The position numbers and the translations under genes were made by a program. From a bacterium (GTDB lineage Bacteria > Myxococcota > UBA727 > JAUIJE01), in the NCBI GenBank assembly GCA_030431455.1, contig JAUIJE010000019.1:1-64000 (forward strand): DNA of 64,000 bases, written 5' to 3'. The notes beneath the pieces are model-generated. The model was not told the origin of the DNA. It searched no databases and saw nothing but the letters and a program-made list of their open reading frames with translations. This document shows positions 27,548 through 37,679 of the stretch, one piece after another (positions within the stretch are counted from its first letter, which is position 1; each line of letters starts with the position of its first letter).

Positions 27548-28039
27548 TCAGGTCGCGTCGTCCGCCTCGAGAATCCGCGCCAACAATGCCTCTGCACCCG
27601 CTTGGCACAGATCCAGGACCTCGTCGAAGCCTCTCGGCCCCCCATAGTACGGGTCGGGCACGTCCTCGGGCCCGGTGCCCCGGTACGACAAAAACCGCGC
27701 GACCTCCGCGCGCCCATCCGCTCGCCCCGCGGCCAGCGTCTCCAGGTGGGCGAGGTTGCGGCCGTCCATGGCGAGCACGTAGTCGAAGCGGTCGAGGTCG
27801 TCGGCGGTCACCTGCCGGGCCCGTTGGCTGGACAGGTCGATGCCCCGGCGCTGGGCCGCCGCGGTGCTGCGTTCATCCGGGGGCTCGCCGATGTGGTACG
27901 CGCTGGTACCCGCGGAGTCGATGACAAACCGGGCGGCCAGTCCCCGCTGGTCGACGAGGTGACGAAACACCCCTTCGGCGGTGGGGGAGCGGCAGATGTT
28001 GCCCAAACAGACGAACAGCACGCGGACCGGGGCGGACAT
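27548..28039 (-). CDS. Low-molecular-weight protein tyrosine phosphatase
   Basis: A 163-residue enzyme of the LMW-PTP family, which hydrolyses phosphotyrosine (or arginine phosphate in some members). The P-loop CX5R is Cys11 to Arg17 in VCLGNICRSPTAEG, near the N-terminus as expected, and the general-acid loop is DPYYGG near residue 130. Length is typical. No bacterial tyrosine kinase gene is adjacent; the upstream convergent gene is a Ser/Thr kinase, so a dual role in kinase signalling is only possible, not shown. The start at ATG 28039 fits the family N-terminus. Confidence 0.92.
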   Translation of the reverse strand: MSAPVRVLFVCLGNICRSPTAEGVFRHLVDQRGLAARFVIDSAGTSAYHIGEPPDERSTAAAQRRGIDLSSQRARQVTADDLDRFDYVLAMDGRNLAHLETLAAGRADGRAEVARFLSYRGTGPEDVPDPYYGGPRGFDEVLDLCQAGAEALLARILEADDAT

Positions 28040-28153
28040 CGGCCCGGTATCGAGCCCCCGGCGCGGATGGTCAAGCGCCGGTCGACGACGAAGATCCGCG
28101 AAGATCTCAGAAATCCGACGTCAAATTGGCCGGCGGAGGCCCCCCGGCGGCCG

Positions 28154-28175
28154 TACACTGGATGGCACCAGGGGT
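28154..28175 (+). promoter_or_regulatory. -10 box and Shine-Dalgarno of the 982-residue lipoprotein gene
   Basis: TACACT at 28154-28159 would start transcription near 28166, giving a leader of about 13 bases that contains AGGGG four to nine bases before ATG 28179. This gene therefore appears leadered, in contrast with several neighbours. Confidence 0.4.
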
Positions 28176-28178
28176 GCA

Positions 28179-31127
28179 ATGCGACGCGACATGAAGTGGT
28201 TTTGGACTGGGGTTTGTGTGTTGGCGATGGCGGCCGGCTGTGACGACGGCGGCTACACCACCTTGGAAGCGGACTTCGCGGTCTCGCCCGAAGAGGTGGA
28301 CATCGGGGTGTTGTACGGCGGGCGCACCCGCACCGTCCGGGTGACGGTGGACAACACCGGGGCCGCGCCCCTCGAGTTCAATGGCTTCGCGGTGCGGCGT
28401 GTGTCGGGGCCCGCGGTGGCCACCGCCAACTCGCCGCAGCGGGTGGTGGCCGCGGGGGGGCAGCTGACGGTGGACGTGCGGTTCACCGCCCAGATGGACA
28501 GCACCGGCTTGTACACCGCCGAGCTCGTGATCGAGCCCATTCGCATGGACCCGGTGATCGTGCCGCTCACCGCGCAGGTGTTGCCGGTGCCGCCGTGCGA
28601 CGACAACAACCCGTGCACGTTCGACACGTTTGAAGACGGGGCGTGTGTGTACACCCCCGCCATCGACAACACCCCGTGCGACGACGGCAACGCGTGCACC
28701 TACAACACGGTGTGCGTCGAGGCGCGCTGCGTGGGACAGGTCATCGACTGCGCCGATGCCCAGGACTGCACCGTGGACCGCTGCGACCCCGCGGTGGGCT
28801 GCGTGTTCGATCCCATCGATGCCCGCTGCGACGACGAGGACGGCTGTACCCTCGACACCTGCTCGCCGACGTTTGGCTGCACCAATGAGCCCGCGCCCAC
28901 CGGCACCGTGTGTCACTTCGACGGGTGCGTAGACATTGGCTTTTGTGTGCTCGGCTCCTGTCAGATCCAGCCCACCCCCAACGGCGTGCCCTGCGAAGAC
29001 GGCAACCCCTGCACCCTCGACGACACCTGCCAGGAAGGCGCGTGCGCGTCGGGCGAGGAAGGCGACATCGGCGCCTACGATCCCCTGACCACCGCTGAGG
29101 GCTCGTACGCGGTGGACCTGTGCTTCGGGGCCACCGGTGAGTACAGCTGCGGCACCCCGGGGTACGCGGCGCCGGACGCGATCCTCGCCACCGGGGTGTT
29201 GCTTGACGGGCGGTCCCGGGTGGTGTGGCGCAGCGGATTTGTGGACAGCGTCGGCAGCACCTGCACCCCCCCGCACATCACCGGCCTCAACGTCGAGGGG
29301 GTGCCCCGGCGCGACGAAGACCCCGACAACGGCCGCGCGGCCGAGCCCCCGCCCCCCCTGCCCGACCCCCCGTGCAGCGCGGGCATCTTCTTCACCGACA
29401 CCGACCCCCTCACCGGGGCCAGCGGCACCCTGCAGATCGGCGTGGCCCGGGCCGCGAGCGCAGCGACATTGGGCCCCCCCGGCGACCCCCTCACCGAGAC
29501 GGTGATCAAGATCGCCCGGGTCGATCACACCCAGACCGCCCTCACCATCGACCACATCGACACCACCTTCGGCGCGGTGGTGCAGTACGAAGAGACCCTG
29601 GCCCTCGACGACCTGGGCGCGCCCGCCAACGGCGTCTCCCGCGTGGCCATCCACACCGACGGCACCGATGTGGCGGTGGCCGCGCTCGCGCAGTTTCATC
29701 GCTCAGAGGCGGACTGTGACGACGACGGCCTGTGCCCGTTCTCGCTGGGCGTGCCCGCCAGCGTGTGGCTGATCGCCCCCGGCGCCCCCATCGCGCGCCG
29801 GGACCTCGGCCTGCTCGACCAGGCCTCGGCCGGCGACCCCGGCTGTGAGTTCGCGATGCCGGTGCACCTCCCGTCCACCCCCGTGCTCGGCCGCAACCTC
29901 CACGTCCGGGCCTACGAGGGCGCGGCCCTGATGTCGGCCCGGGTGCACGACGACGTGTGCACCCTGGGCATGCGGTGGGAGGACGCCCCGCTGTACTCCG
30001 CGTTCGGCCCCGGCACCGTCGACCAAGGGGTGTTCGTGCCCCCGGTGGACATCGTGCTCGACCCCGGCGTGGTCGGGCCCACCGCGGGCGTGGAGGCGAC
30101 GTTCCTCGACACCACCCTGGCCCCCTACGTCGCCGGCATCGCCAACGTGTACCCCCCGGGGTGCACCGTCGGCGATCCCTACTGCGTGACCTCCCACGCG
30201 GTGGTCGCGGGCAGCATCAACAGCCCCGCGCCCGACGAGGCGCCCACCCTCGTCATCGAGCTGTCGTTCTTCGACGCGGGCACGACCCTCACCCGTCCCG
30301 AGGCGCACCACTTCCCGCTCGGCCCCCACGAGCTGGTGGTGGCCCGCCTCGGCCAAAGCGTCCGCCTGCTCGGGCTGCACGCGGGCACCAGCGAACAAAT
30401 CTCGGTGCTGGCCCCGCCGCTGTTCCAGGGCGGGCAATGGATGCTGGGGCGTTCGATGACCAATGGTCCTGGACAGGTCGCGGGGTTGGCCACCAAGGTG
30501 GTGAGCGAGGACGGGGACTGTTCGTGTGACCTCCCCCCCGACGCCGGCAACGCAGAACAATGTGTCTGCGATCCGGTGGTGCTCGAGGTGCCGCACATCG
30601 TGGTGCAGCGCTTTGGCTGCTTGGCCCCCGCCGCGGTCAACCAGGAAGGTTGTCTCGAGCACGCCGATTGTGACGTGGGCGAGGCCTGCCGGTTGGCCCC
30701 CGACGTGTGCCTGCCCCCCCCGGGATGTGGCGGCGACAACAACGAAGAGCCGTTCTGCAGCGTGTGCGCGGGGGAATGTGTGGCCACCGCGGTGTGTACG
30801 CCCCCGGCCCCGGACGCCGGGCCGGCCCCGGACGGCGGCGGCAGCATCCTGATCTGCGCGGCCGAGCCGACCACCGACGTGCCGCTGTGCCCGGCGGGGT
30901 CGGGGCCGCGCTGGGGCCACGAAGGGGCCTGCGACTGGACCTGTCTCGACGACCAGTGCCAGGTGGTGGTCGCCGGTGGGCCCGACGCGGGCCCGGCCGA
31001 CGGCGGGACCGGGGACGAGGACGGCGGGCCCGGGGACAGCGGGAGCCCGTGGTTCGATGGGGGGGCGGCGGCGGATGCCGGACCCGCCGACCCGCCGGAC
31101 GCGGGGTCCACCGCCGACGCCGGTTAG
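28179..31127 (+). CDS. Large Cys-rich lipoprotein with ASH-type Ig-like N-terminal domain
   Basis: A 982-residue surface lipoprotein (signal ending in lipobox MAAGC; ATG 28179 supported by AGGGG). Residues about 30-140 match the choice-of-anchor-D / ASH Ig-like pattern (VDIGVLYGGRTRTVRVTVDNTGAAPLEF, given here as family pattern and not in full). Next come about five Cys repeats of the type CDDGNACTYNTVC with CDDxNPCT spacing, a middle beta-rich region of about 500 residues, a further Cys cluster near the C-terminus (CLEHADCDVGEACRL), and an Asp/Ala/Gly-rich disordered end. Such CDDGxxCT repeats are common in Myxococcota exported proteins. No catalytic motif is seen; adhesion or matrix binding is plausible. 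Confidence 0.85.
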   Translation: MRRDMKWFWTGVCVLAMAAGCDDGGYTTLEADFAVSPEEVDIGVLYGGRTRTVRVTVDNTGAAPLEFNGFAVRRVSGPAVATANSPQRVVAAGGQLTVDVRFTAQMDSTGLYTAELVIEPIRMDPVIVPLTAQVLPVPPCDDNNPCTFDTFEDGACVYTPAIDNTPCDDGNACTYNTVCVEARCVGQVIDCADAQDCTVDRCDPAVGCVFDPIDARCDDEDGCTLDTCSPTFGCTNEPAPTGTVCHFDGCVDIGFCVLGSCQIQPTPNGVPCEDGNPCTLDDTCQEGACASGEEGDIGAYDPLTTAEGSYAVDLCFGATGEYSCGTPGYAAPDAILATGVLLDGRSRVVWRSGFVDSVGSTCTPPHITGLNVEGVPRRDEDPDNGRAAEPPPPLPDPPCSAGIFFTDTDPLTGASGTLQIGVARAASAATLGPPGDPLTETVIKIARVDHTQTALTIDHIDTTFGAVVQYEETLALDDLGAPANGVSRVAIHTDGTDVAVAALAQFHRSEADCDDDGLCPFSLGVPASVWLIAPGAPIARRDLGLLDQASAGDPGCEFAMPVHLPSTPVLGRNLHVRAYEGAALMSARVHDDVCTLGMRWEDAPLYSAFGPGTVDQGVFVPPVDIVLDPGVVGPTAGVEATFLDTTLAPYVAGIANVYPPGCTVGDPYCVTSHAVVAGSINSPAPDEAPTLVIELSFFDAGTTLTRPEAHHFPLGPHELVVARLGQSVRLLGLHAGTSEQISVLAPPLFQGGQWMLGRSMTNGPGQVAGLATKVVSEDGDCSCDLPPDAGNAEQCVCDPVVLEVPHIVVQRFGCLAPAAVNQEGCLEHADCDVGEACRLAPDVCLPPPGCGGDNNEEPFCSVCAGECVATAVCTPPAPDAGPAPDGGGSILICAAEPTTDVPLCPAGSGPRWGHEGACDWTCLDDQCQVVVAGGPDAGPADGGTGDEDGGPGDSGSPWFDGGAAADAGPADPPDAGSTADAG

Positions 31128-31139
31128 GGCCGCGGGTGG

Positions 31140-32528
31140 CTATTCATGATAGAGGTCGAGGCCGACGATGAACGCGTCGGCGGCCCCGGCCCCCCACGCC
31201 ACCGCGGTGAACGCGGCCGCGCCGAGGGTGGTCCACATCAAGGCCGAACCGAGCACCCGGCGGCCGACGACCTGGGCCGCTTGTTGCTCGGCGGTGAGGC
31301 TCTTGTCGGGCACGTAGGTCAGGTACACGTAGGCCGCGACCCCCGACGCCACCGCCAAGGCCACGGTGGTGGCCGCGCCCCCGTAGGCGAGCACCCCGAC
31401 GACGCCGCCCTTGATCGGCTCCTGGTTGTAGAACTGTCCCCAACCCGGCGCCACCGCGCTGCGGAACATCGCGTCGAGCGCACTCTTGGTTTCAATGGCA
31501 TTGCTGGCGAGGCTGATCGCGCCTTCGCGTTGCAGCTGGGTGCTGGCCGTGCCCACCACCTTGCCGTCGTCGGTGCCCACCACCCGGGCGCTGACCACAA
31601 AGACCTCGCCCGCGGCCGCGATGGAGCCCATCACCACCGCCTGGGCGTCGAGCAACGAGCCGTATTGGGGGGCGGACTCGTCGCCGAGGCCGGCCGCGAC
31701 TTGGTCGAGCACGGCGTTGACCTGTTGCCGCTCGACGACGAGAAAGCCGCGGGCCTGCAGCGCGTCGATGAGCGCACCCTGGAGGGCGCGGTCGATGCCG
31801 GAGGCTTGCACCTCGGGGGACGCGCCGTCGAAGGCGAGCACGGCCACGCGTTGGTAGCGCGGCTCGCCGGGGATGGCCTGCATCGCGGCTTGCACGTCGT
31901 CGGCGAGGGCGGCCACCCCCCCTTGTACGGTGTTGGCGGTGACCGAGGTCTTGGTCGCCGCGGCCTCGGCGATTTTGCCGCGGCCGGTGCCCACCACCGC
32001 GCCGGTCTCGACGTGCAGCAGCCGAAGGTTGACCGTGACCTCGCCGGCGAGCTCCACCACCTCGGCGAGCAGGACGTGGTCGGCGGCGAGGGGGCCCACC
32101 GCCGCGACCTCGCCCCGGGCGGCGGCGTCCATCTGGTCGGCGGCGAGCAGCTCTTGGGCCCGGCCGGGGGAGACCGCTTGGGGGCCGGCGTCCATCACCG
32201 CCAAGAACAGCGCGGTGCCGACCCGGCGCGCGCGGTCGGCGTCGGTGTCGGCGACGGGCAGGACCGCGACCCGGACCGGATCGATGGCGCCGTCGAGGGC
32301 GGCGAGCACGGCCGCGTCGAGGTCCACCGCGGGGGGGACGTCGGCGGTGTCGGCCGCGGGCGGGGTTGTGGCCGGCGCGGGTTCGGCCTCGACCGGGGTG
32401 GGCGCGGCGGGGGTGTCGGCGACCGGCTCGACCGTCTTGGGCGCTTCGAGTTTGGCCGTGCCGGGGGCGGGCTCGTCGGGAGCGAGGCCCACCGCGTGCA
32501 CCATCAGAAAAATCACCGCTGGGGTCAT
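31140..32528 (-). CDS. CsgG/FlgO-like two-domain exported protein with C-terminal membrane segments
   Basis: A 462-residue protein starting at ATG 32528, preceded by GAGGT and a TACTCT box; the signal is MTPAVIFLMVHAVGLAPDE. A Pro/Ala/Glu-rich linker is followed by two related alpha/beta domains: VRVAVLPVADTDADRARRVG and RYQRVAVLAFDGASPEVQAS each start a strand then a helix, and the second continues GFLVVERQQVNAVLDQV...LDAQAVVMGSI, the pattern of CsgG/FlgO outer-membrane-associated proteins. The C-terminus has two or three hydrophobic helices (GVVGVLAYGGAATTVALAVA) as in proteins with a DUF5683-type end. It may be an envelope complex component. Confidence 0.75.
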   Translation of the reverse strand: MTPAVIFLMVHAVGLAPDEPAPGTAKLEAPKTVEPVADTPAAPTPVEAEPAPATTPPAADTADVPPAVDLDAAVLAALDGAIDPVRVAVLPVADTDADRARRVGTALFLAVMDAGPQAVSPGRAQELLAADQMDAAARGEVAAVGPLAADHVLLAEVVELAGEVTVNLRLLHVETGAVVGTGRGKIAEAAATKTSVTANTVQGGVAALADDVQAAMQAIPGEPRYQRVAVLAFDGASPEVQASGIDRALQGALIDALQARGFLVVERQQVNAVLDQVAAGLGDESAPQYGSLLDAQAVVMGSIAAAGEVFVVSARVVGTDDGKVVGTASTQLQREGAISLASNAIETKSALDAMFRSAVAPGWGQFYNQEPIKGGVVGVLAYGGAATTVALAVASGVAAYVYLTYVPDKSLTAEQQAAQVVGRRVLGSALMWTTLGAAAFTAVAWGAGAADAFIVGLDLYHE

Positions 32529-32669
32529 GCACACCTCGCGCAGCAGAGTACCCGAGGACCCCGGTGCCGGGCGACTGCACGGCTCACATTCATGGCGCAC
32601 ATGTACCTACAAGCGCCCCCGGGGGGAACAATCTTGCGTCAGCCGGCGATAGGGAGTTGAATCAACCCG

Positions 32670-33077
32670 ATGACGACTGCGCGATGGGTCGCCCTTTGGC
32701 GGGCGTTGGTGATGGTGGCGGTGGGCGCGGGCCTGCTCGGTTGCGAGGAGACCCCGGCCGAGGGCTTCGACGCGTTTTTGCGGGCCGCGTACCAAAAGGA
32801 CCTCGAGGCGACGTGGACGCGGTTCGACACCACGTCGCAGCAGCGCATGGAGGAGCTGGCGGCGATCGGTGCCACCGGGGGCAAGGACCCGCGGCGGCAC
32901 TTGCTCGACGTGTTCGGGGTGGTGTTGGTCGAGTCCATCGAGGTCGTGGCCCAAGACGGGAACAAAGCGCGGCTGTCGATCGTCCCCACCGAGGGGGCCG
33001 CGCGCGAGGTGAACATGGTCAAACAGGGCGGAACGTGGCGCATCGCGCTGCTCGACGAGACCGCGGGGCGCCCATGA
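32670..33077 (+). CDS. Small lipoprotein, NTF2/DUF4878-like
   Basis: A 135-residue lipoprotein (signal ending GLLGC) whose mature part, DAFLRAAYQKDLEATWTRFD...VKQGGTWRIALLDE, has the helix-then-sheet pattern of NTF2-like/DUF4878 lipoproteins ending in a Trp-containing strand. These small domains usually bind hydrophobic ligands or proteins. It is the first gene of the eight-gene operon and overlaps the DUF1460 gene by ATGA. AGGGAG lies about 15 bases before the ATG, rather far for a Shine-Dalgarno. Confidence 0.75.
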   Translation: MTTARWVALWRALVMVAVGAGLLGCEETPAEGFDAFLRAAYQKDLEATWTRFDTTSQQRMEELAAIGATGGKDPRRHLLDVFGVVLVESIEVVAQDGNKARLSIVPTEGAAREVNMVKQGGTWRIALLDETAGRP

Positions 33078-33970
33078 CCCGCGTGCTGGTCGTGCTCGGC
33101 CTCGGCATGGCCGCGTCGGCGTTTGCCGCGGCGCCGTTCGCCGCGCCCTCGGCGCAGAGCCTCGACGAGCATGTGCAGGCCGCCCGGGAGCGGCCGATGC
33201 CCGAGCGGTTGGTGGCGGTGAGCGATGCCTTCGTGGGCGCGCCGTACGTGCTCTCGCCCCTCGGTGAGGGCGCGCCCCCCGACGCGGACCCGCGCTGGCG
33301 GTTCGACGCGTTCGACTGCACGACCTTCGTCGAGACCACCTTGGCCCTGTCGCGCGCGGGCTCGGTGCGCGAAGCCCGCACCGTGCTCGACGAGATTCGG
33401 TACAAAGAAGGCCGCCCCGCGTTCGAGGCCCGGCGGCATTTTCCCGAGGCCGAGTGGTTGCCCGAGCTCATCGGCCTCGGGTACCTCGAGGACATCACCC
33501 AAAAAGTCGCCGGCCCCTCGGCCAAGCGGGTGCAGAAGATCCTCAGCCACGACTCCTGGCAGCGCCGCAAAAAACCCATCTTGTCCGAGCTGCCCCCCGA
33601 GCGCATTCCCACCGGCACCCACCAGCTTTGGGTGTGGCCCATCGACGAGGCGGTGGCCCACCCGCACCGCATCCCCCCGGGCACCGTGCTCAGCGTGGTG
33701 CGCGACGACTACCGCTCGATTCCGGTGCGGGTCTCCCACCAGGGCTTGGTGATCAAAAAGGGCCGAACGCTCTACATGCGCCACGCCGCCGACCGGGTGT
33801 TCCACCGGGTGGTGGACGAGCCGCTCAAGAACTTCCTCACCCGCATCCAGCGCTACCAGAAGTGGCCGGTCACCGGCATCCATCTCGCCAAGGTGCTCGA
33901 CGACCAGGGCCCGGCCGCGCCCCGGGACGCGCGCCGCGCGAGCCCCCCGTCCACCACAAAGGTCCAGTGA
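33074..33970 (+). CDS. DUF1460 family exported protein (amidase-like NlpC/P60 fold)
   Basis: A 298-residue protein with a signal peptide (MTRVLVVLGLGMAASAFA) and a DUF1460 domain. The nucleophile context FDCTTFVETTLALS (near residue 78) and the later His region (RVSHQGLVIKK near 225) match N-acetylmuramoyl-L-alanine amidase-like members that cleave cell-wall stems. The longer open frame upstream is antisense to the CsgG-like gene; ATG 33074 is set by the ATGA overlap with the lipoprotein gene. A cell-wall role fits an operon that otherwise encodes the MoxR/DUF58 set. Confidence 0.85.
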   Translation: MTRVLVVLGLGMAASAFAAAPFAAPSAQSLDEHVQAARERPMPERLVAVSDAFVGAPYVLSPLGEGAPPDADPRWRFDAFDCTTFVETTLALSRAGSVREARTVLDEIRYKEGRPAFEARRHFPEAEWLPELIGLGYLEDITQKVAGPSAKRVQKILSHDSWQRRKKPILSELPPERIPTGTHQLWVWPIDEAVAHPHRIPPGTVLSVVRDDYRSIPVRVSHQGLVIKKGRTLYMRHAADRVFHRVVDEPLKNFLTRIQRYQKWPVTGIHLAKVLDDQGPAAPRDARRASPPSTTKVQ

Positions 33971-33971
33971 C

Positions 33972-34928
33972 ATGGCGCCGGACCTCGGTCCCCTCCTCGA
34001 CGAGACCGAGCCGCAGGGGCTGGGGGCGATGTTCTCCGAGGGCGCGCGCCTGTTGCGGCGCCACCTCAAGGCGTTCATCACGCTGGGCATCGGCCTGAGC
34101 GCGCTGGAGTTGGTGCTCCGGGAAGCCGGAACAGTGTTTATGCATCGCATGCGCGAAGCGATGGGCATCGAGTCCTTCTGGAACGTCGAGCCCCTGGAGG
34201 AGATCGGGGACGGCACCTTGCTCTACCTCGCGGCGAGCGTGGGGCTGTTCATGGCCAGCCGGGTGGTGGTCGAGGTCATCACCCTGCTCGGGGCCCTCGC
34301 CACCGTCGAGGCCAAGGCCGGCGGCACGTTGTCCCCCGCGGGGTTGCTGGCGCGGGCGGGGCGGCTTTTGCCCCGGGTGCTGGGGGCGGAGTTTTTGTTC
34401 TGGGGGCTGACCGCGTTGGTCGCGTTTGTGCCCCCGGTGCTGTTGCTGTTCGGCGCGGCGGTGGCGGGCAGCCCGGTGCTGGTGGTGGTGGCGGTGGTTG
34501 GCGGCGGGGCGTGGACGATCTTGGTGTTCATCACCTTGATGCTGCGGTGGGCGCTGTTCGTCGAGGTCATCGCCCTGGAAGACGCCGGCGCGTTCTCGTC
34601 GCTGCGGCGCTCGGCGGAGCTGATGGGGCCCCGGGGCATCAAGTTGTTCAAGGGACCCAAGCTCGCGCTGAGCGTGCTGCTGCTGTTGTTCTGGACCGTG
34701 ACCTCATCGGTGCAGTCCACGTTTATGATCCCGATGGCGATCTTGGCATGGATGCAGGGCATTCCCGTCGAGCAGTGGCCGCCTCCGCTGTTCGAGCTGC
34801 CCTTGTGGGGGGCGGTTCCGGTGACATTGCTTCAGGCGCTGGTCAACGCGCTGCTGTACCCCACCGCGGGGGTGTTCCTGACGTTGTTCTACCTCGACGT
34901 CCGGGTGCGCTATGACGAAGACACATGA
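33972..34928 (+). CDS. Multi-pass membrane protein of unknown function
   Basis: A 318-residue protein with about six hydrophobic segments (FITLGIGLSALELVL, LLYLAASVGLFMASRVVVEV, EFLFWGLTALVAFVPPVLLL, VLVVVAVVGGGAWTILVFI, LALSVLLLLFWTVTSSV and a last one near 290). The layout of an N-terminal cytosolic stretch with LRRHLKAF and a central amphipathic helix (SLRRSAELMGPRG) resembles integral membrane domains found with SpoIIM/MoxR gene sets. Only one base separates it from the DUF1460 stop, and its own stop overlaps the next ATG. Confidence 0.8.
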   Translation: MAPDLGPLLDETEPQGLGAMFSEGARLLRRHLKAFITLGIGLSALELVLREAGTVFMHRMREAMGIESFWNVEPLEEIGDGTLLYLAASVGLFMASRVVVEVITLLGALATVEAKAGGTLSPAGLLARAGRLLPRVLGAEFLFWGLTALVAFVPPVLLLFGAAVAGSPVLVVVAVVGGGAWTILVFITLMLRWALFVEVIALEDAGAFSSLRRSAELMGPRGIKLFKGPKLALSVLLLLFWTVTSSVQSTFMIPMAILAWMQGIPVEQWPPPLFELPLWGAVPVTLLQALVNALLYPTAGVFLTLFYLDVRVRYDEDT

Positions 34929-35779
34929 GCGCGACGTGGGTATTGCTGCTGGGTCTTTGCGCGGGGGACGCGTCGATGGCCCGCCGGTCGTTGTGCCCGC
35001 CGGGGCCCGCGGGCGATGTCGAGGCGTTGTTGGCCGCGCCGCCGGCTGACCTCGCGCCGCACCTCGCCTTCGCCCAGCAACAGGGACAAGCGGGCCGGGA
35101 CCAACAACAGCGCCAAGCCACCGTCGACGAGCTCCGGGCGGTGGTGTGCGCCGATGCCGAGCCACCGTCGGCCGTGGATGCGGACAGCTTGCGCCAAGAG
35201 ATCGCCGACATCCGGCGAGACCCGCGCTTTTTTGGGGCCCGGGCCCAAAAGGACGCGCTGGCCCGTTTCTGGGACGAGGCCATCGCCTGGTTCATGGGCC
35301 TGCTCGAGAGCGACGCCATGCAGCGCTATGCAGGGATTTCGCGCGCGATCTACCTCATCATCGTGTTGCTCGGCGGGGGCTTGGTCATCGGCCGGGCCCT
35401 GCGCCGTCGTCGACGCGCGATGCACGCCGAGCCAGACACGCAGCAGGTCGAGCGCCGCCGCCGGCAACAATCCGCCGACCTGCGCGGCCAAGCCGAGCAA
35501 GCGCTGGGCGCGGGGGCCCCGCGCCGGGCCTTCGCCCTCGGCGACCTCGCCCTGCTCGCGCGGGTGTCCGACGTCGACCGGGTGGCGGTGCGCTCGGCCG
35601 ACACCCACCGTGAAGTCCTGGCCAAGCTGTCGCCGGCCCGGGCCGCGCTGGTCGCGCCCGGCTTTGCCCAATACGCCCGCGGGGTGTTCGCCACCGCGCC
35701 CACCCTCGAGGGGGCGCGGGCGTTCTTGGCCACCGTCGACGAGATCCTCGCCGCCCTCGACGCGGGGGGCGCAGGATGA
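34925..35779 (+). CDS. DUF4129-like membrane-anchored protein
   Basis: A 284-residue protein: N-terminal hydrophobic export segment, about 100 periplasmic residues rich in Gln and Asp, one membrane helix at about 135-158 (AIYLIIVLLGGGLVIGRAL), and a cytosolic C-terminal domain of about 110 helical residues. The position between the membrane gene and DUF4350/MoxR/DUF58 genes is where DUF4129 proteins normally lie, and the topology agrees; assignment relies partly on context. ATGA overlaps link it to both neighbours. Confidence 0.7.
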   Translation: MSATWVLLLGLCAGDASMARRSLCPPGPAGDVEALLAAPPADLAPHLAFAQQQGQAGRDQQQRQATVDELRAVVCADAEPPSAVDADSLRQEIADIRRDPRFFGARAQKDALARFWDEAIAWFMGLLESDAMQRYAGISRAIYLIIVLLGGGLVIGRALRRRRRAMHAEPDTQQVERRRRQQSADLRGQAEQALGAGAPRRAFALGDLALLARVSDVDRVAVRSADTHREVLAKLSPARAALVAPGFAQYARGVFATAPTLEGARAFLATVDEILAALDAGGAG

Positions 35780-36695
35780 GGCGGGGACCGATCGGGGTGG
35801 CCGCGGCGGTGATCGTGGTGGGCCTGCTCCTGCTCAAGGGGGTGGGCAGCACCGAGCGGCCGCCCATGGTGGTCGCGCCCGACAACGGCGGGCCGCGGGG
35901 TCTGCTCGCCCTCGCCACCTGGTTGCGGGGGCCGCGCGGGCTCGACGTGGTGGTGCACGACGACGAGCAACCCCACGCGCCGGCCGGCGACCAGCTTGTC
36001 ATCATTCCGCCCCCCGAAGCGCAGACCATGCGCGAAGACGCGGCCCACGCCGTGGCCCTCGGGCTCGAACGCGGCGCGCACGTGGTGGTGCTCTGCGACG
36101 AGGACAACGTGCGCAACCGGCGGCTACAGCGGCTTTTTTCGGTGTACGGATTTCAGTGTCTGGGGGGCGATGGCCCGGCCGCGGACGCCACCAGCACCGT
36201 GGTCGCGCCAGGGTCGCTGCGGTTTTTGGTGCACAGCGACCTCTCGCTCTCGTTCGATGCGGCGTGGGCGGTGCCCTACGTGTTCGACCAGGGCCAGGCC
36301 GCGGTCGCCACCCGCCGGGTGGGGGCGGGCCGGCTCACGGTGCTGTCCAACGGCGCCCTCGTCGAGAACGACGGCCTCGGCGAAGGGCAAAACGCGGCCT
36401 ACGTGCTCGGCCTCGTCCAGGGCCGCAACCAGGTGGTGATCGACACCAGCCACCACCGGCTGCGGCAAAGCCGGGCCGCGGCCGCCGCCTTCGGCCGGGC
36501 CGGGCCGATGACGGGCTTTTTGTGTTTGTTGTTGCTGGTGCTGTGCGCCGGCTTGATGCTGTTCCCCCGCGCCGGCGACCCCGTGCCCGGCCGCGCCGTG
36601 GCCGGCGCCGCCCCCGCCGCCGATGTCTATGCATTGGCCGCGCTGTACCGCCGCGCCGGCCTCGCCGACGACGATGCCCCTGACCAGGAGACGCC

Positions 36696-36699
<4 letters not shown>
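35776..36699 (+). CDS. DUF4350-like protein
   Basis: A 307-residue protein with an N-terminal membrane helix (AAAVIVVGLLLLKGV), a periplasmic or external alpha/beta domain with a Rossmann-like start (LLALATWLRG...DQLVIIPPPEA...LERGAHVVVLCDED), and a second helix at about 240-260 (GFLCLLLLVLCAGLMLF). The helix-alpha/beta-helix layout and place before moxR agree with DUF4350, often part of MoxR-associated operons. No catalytic residues are evident. Coupled by ATGA to the DUF4129-like and MoxR genes. Confidence 0.78.
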
Positions 36700-37675
<976 letters not shown>

Positions 37676-37679
<4 letters not shown>
